From assembly GCA_945905735.1 (NCBI GenBank), contig CAMDQC010000005.1:1-64000 (forward strand): a stretch of DNA of 64,000 nt, written 5' to 3'. The translations under genes were made by a program, and so were the position numbers. The notes under the pieces are model-generated. The model was not told the DNA's origin. It saw only the letters and a list, made by a program, of their open reading frames with translations, and did not search any database. Source of the stretch: Prosthecobacter debontii (GTDB lineage Bacteria > Verrucomicrobiota > Verrucomicrobiia > Chthoniobacterales > Chthoniobacteraceae). Positions 62,755 through 64,000 of the stretch are shown piece after piece (the first letter of the stretch is position 1; the number at the start of each line of letters is the position of its first letter).

Positions 62755-63824
62755 GGATCGTCCACCTCGTCAATTCGCTGGAGCCCGGCGGCATGGAAAA
62801 CGGCGTATGTAATATTGCTAATGGGCTCGCCTCCCGAAAGTTCGACACACATGTCGCGTGCCTAGAGCGGCGCGGTTCTTTTGCGGAGAGGCTATCGGGA
62901 TCGGTGCATGTCCTAGGGAAAAGCGGCGGTTTCAGCCCAAGGGCGGTGTTCAATCTTGCGTGCCTTTTGCTCCGCCTGCGACCGGCGGTGCTGCACACGC
63001 ACAACCTCGGCCCGCTTATATACGCCAACCTCGCGACGCTGGGCGGAAGGACCTGTCGCATCATCCACGGGGAGCACGCGCAACTTGCTCCATGGGAGCG
63101 GGAGCAGCGCCGCATCCGACAGCGGCATCGCTTGTATCGCGGGTGCCGCGCGATCCATACCGTCTCGCGGGGGCAGGTGGATGATCTGGTTCGACACGGA
63201 TTTGCGCATGAAAAGATTCGCTCCATCCCGAACGGCGTGGATACGGTGCGCTTCACTCCCGGCGACCGCTCAGAGGCGAAGCGCGCACTCGGACTTCCTG
63301 AGAATGAGCCTGTCGTCGGCCTTGTTGCCCGCTTTGGACCGTACAAACGGCACGATGCGCTGATCGCCGCACGACCAGACGCGCAGCTCCTTTTCGTCGG
63401 CAGTGGCGGCAGTGAAGAGGCGCGCATCCGACAACTCGCGGAGGGCAATGCGCGACTACATTTCACAGGCTTTCGCCGTGACCCAGAAACGTGCTACCGC
63501 GCGATGGATTTGCTGGCGATTCCATCAATCAACGAAGGGATGTCGAACGCCGCGCTGGAGGCCATGTCCTGCGGAGTCGCGGCACTCGGAAATCTTGGCT
63601 GCGGCCTCGATGAAATCATCACTAGCGGGGAGAACGGAGTCATCGCCGACCTCACACAGCCTGCCGAACTCGCGCGGGAAATCTCCGCACTACTCGCAAA
63701 GCCTAGTGAGCTCGTTGACATAGGGAGGCGGGCACGCATGACTGTGGAGACCCGTTTCTCTATCACCGCAATGCTCGACGCATACGAACAACTTTACCGC
63801 CCCGCGCGCGATGGCAACTCATGA
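62751..63824 (+). CDS. Family 4 (GT-B) glycosyltransferase
   Basis: A 357-residue GT-B enzyme starting at GTG 62751 (VRIVHLVNSLEPGGMENGVCNIANGLASR). The acceptor half includes RPAVLHTHNLGPLIYANLATL and HGEHAQLAPW. The donor half includes VVGLVARFGPYKRHDALIAARPDAQLLFVGSG and the E-x7-E-like segment INEGMSNAALEAMSCGVAALG. It is coupled to the preceding GT2 gene by a GTGA overlap. Substrate not deducible; a role in exopolysaccharide repeat synthesis fits the neighbours. Confidence 0.92.
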   Translation: MRIVHLVNSLEPGGMENGVCNIANGLASRKFDTHVACLERRGSFAERLSGSVHVLGKSGGFSPRAVFNLACLLLRLRPAVLHTHNLGPLIYANLATLGGRTCRIIHGEHAQLAPWEREQRRIRQRHRLYRGCRAIHTVSRGQVDDLVRHGFAHEKIRSIPNGVDTVRFTPGDRSEAKRALGLPENEPVVGLVARFGPYKRHDALIAARPDAQLLFVGSGGSEEARIRQLAEGNARLHFTGFRRDPETCYRAMDLLAIPSINEGMSNAALEAMSCGVAALGNLGCGLDEIITSGENGVIADLTQPAELAREISALLAKPSELVDIGRRARMTVETRFSITAMLDAYEQLYRPARDGNS

Positions 63825-63901
63825 AGGCATCCTATATCTGCGCCGCGGCTTCCTCCTTCTTGATAAAATGTGCGCCAATATGCAGTGATGCACCTTGAAG
63901 T

Positions 63902-64000
63902 ATGGACTTTATTTGCATCGTTTTATTTCTGGCGCTCTACTACCTAAAGCCGCAAGAGTGGACCTCGCTCTTCGCGACGATTCGCTTCGTCCAGCTCGTC
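63902..64000 (+). CDS. Start of a polytopic membrane protein (possible polysaccharide ligase/polymerase), cut by the window edge
   Basis: From ATG 63902, 33 codons run to the edge: MDFICIVLFLALYYLKPQEW then TSLFATIRFVQLV. A hydrophobic helix followed by LKPQEW resembles the start of O-antigen ligase/polymerase-like proteins of exosortase-associated polysaccharide loci, which often begin with (Y/R)xRPQEW. It lies 77 bases after the GT4 stop on the same strand. The evidence is short, so this is a tentative call. Confidence 0.45.
   Translation, partial: MDFICIVLFLALYYLKPQEWTSLFATIRFVQLV

Overview
The window looks like a chromosomal segment of a Verrucomicrobiota bacterium. Pointers to this are: Planctomycete/Verrucomicrobia-type families in a block (PSCyt1-DUF1549-DUF1553, DUF1501 and DUF1552 proteins); a fused rhamnulose-1-phosphate aldolase/short-chain dehydrogenase; very large secreted lamin-tail/CotH/beta-helix proteins ending in a DxDGDGxxNLxEYALG module; a sialate O-acetylesterase with DUF2341 and LamG parts; and many Sec or Tat signal peptides. 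DNA is GC-rich except for the last 8 kb. No rRNA, tRNA, CRISPR array, transposase or integrase was recognised.

Layout. 1-4.3 kb: a partial SDR gene and hrpA, whose start codon lies inside a truncated vapC behind an intact vapB-like antitoxin. 4.3-7.7 kb: secreted Dabb protein and sialate O-acetylesterase-like protein. 7.8-9.7 kb: ribH-nusB-ftsY operon. 9.7-14.8 kb: bcp, an SPFH membrane protein, the rhamnose aldolase/dehydrogenase fusion and mqo. 15-22.2 kb: two large secreted proteins, tail to tail. 22.6-25.3 kb: pyruvate dehydrogenase E2, an ECF sigma factor and a secreted protein. 25.4-26.3 kb: a small toxin-antitoxin cassette (DUF433-DUF5615) between two perfect 32-bp direct repeats that copy the end of the neighbouring gene. 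26.3-31.9 kb: TPR-like protein, Tat-exported NHL propeller, lipoprotein, acyl carrier protein and a small secretin-like protein. 32-35.6 kb: prfB with an in-frame TGA and programmed +1 shift, a GspF/PilC-type protein and a Phd-PIN toxin-antitoxin pair. 35.6-42.9 kb: D-threonine aldolase-like enzyme with RidA, cupredoxin-PA14 protein with a propeller partner, stand-alone CoaB, a ComEA-like protein, an AraC regulator and a second Dabb protein. 43-52.7 kb: two PSD1-type proteins, two DUF1501 proteins and one DUF1552 protein. 52.7-55.8 kb: moaD-moaE-glcD-glcE, mostly translationally coupled. 56-64 kb: an AT-richer exopolysaccharide locus with membrane protein, outer-membrane barrel, Wza-like exporter, Wzc-like tyrosine kinase, two glycosyltransferases and the start of a polytopic membrane protein.

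How the genes work together. The core operons (ribH-nusB-ftsY, pdhC-sigma-secreted protein, moaDE-glcDE, D-TA-RidA) are compact, often with 1-4 base overlaps. The remainder serves envelope and extracellular functions: glycan de-acetylation, large adhesin-like proteins, periplasmic redox proteins and capsule export. Three PIN-type toxin-antitoxin loci in three states (one broken, one intact between direct repeats, one intact without repeats) make small mobile or addictive cassettes the clearest accessory theme. The cassette at 25.6-26.3 kb is the best candidate for something undescribed.
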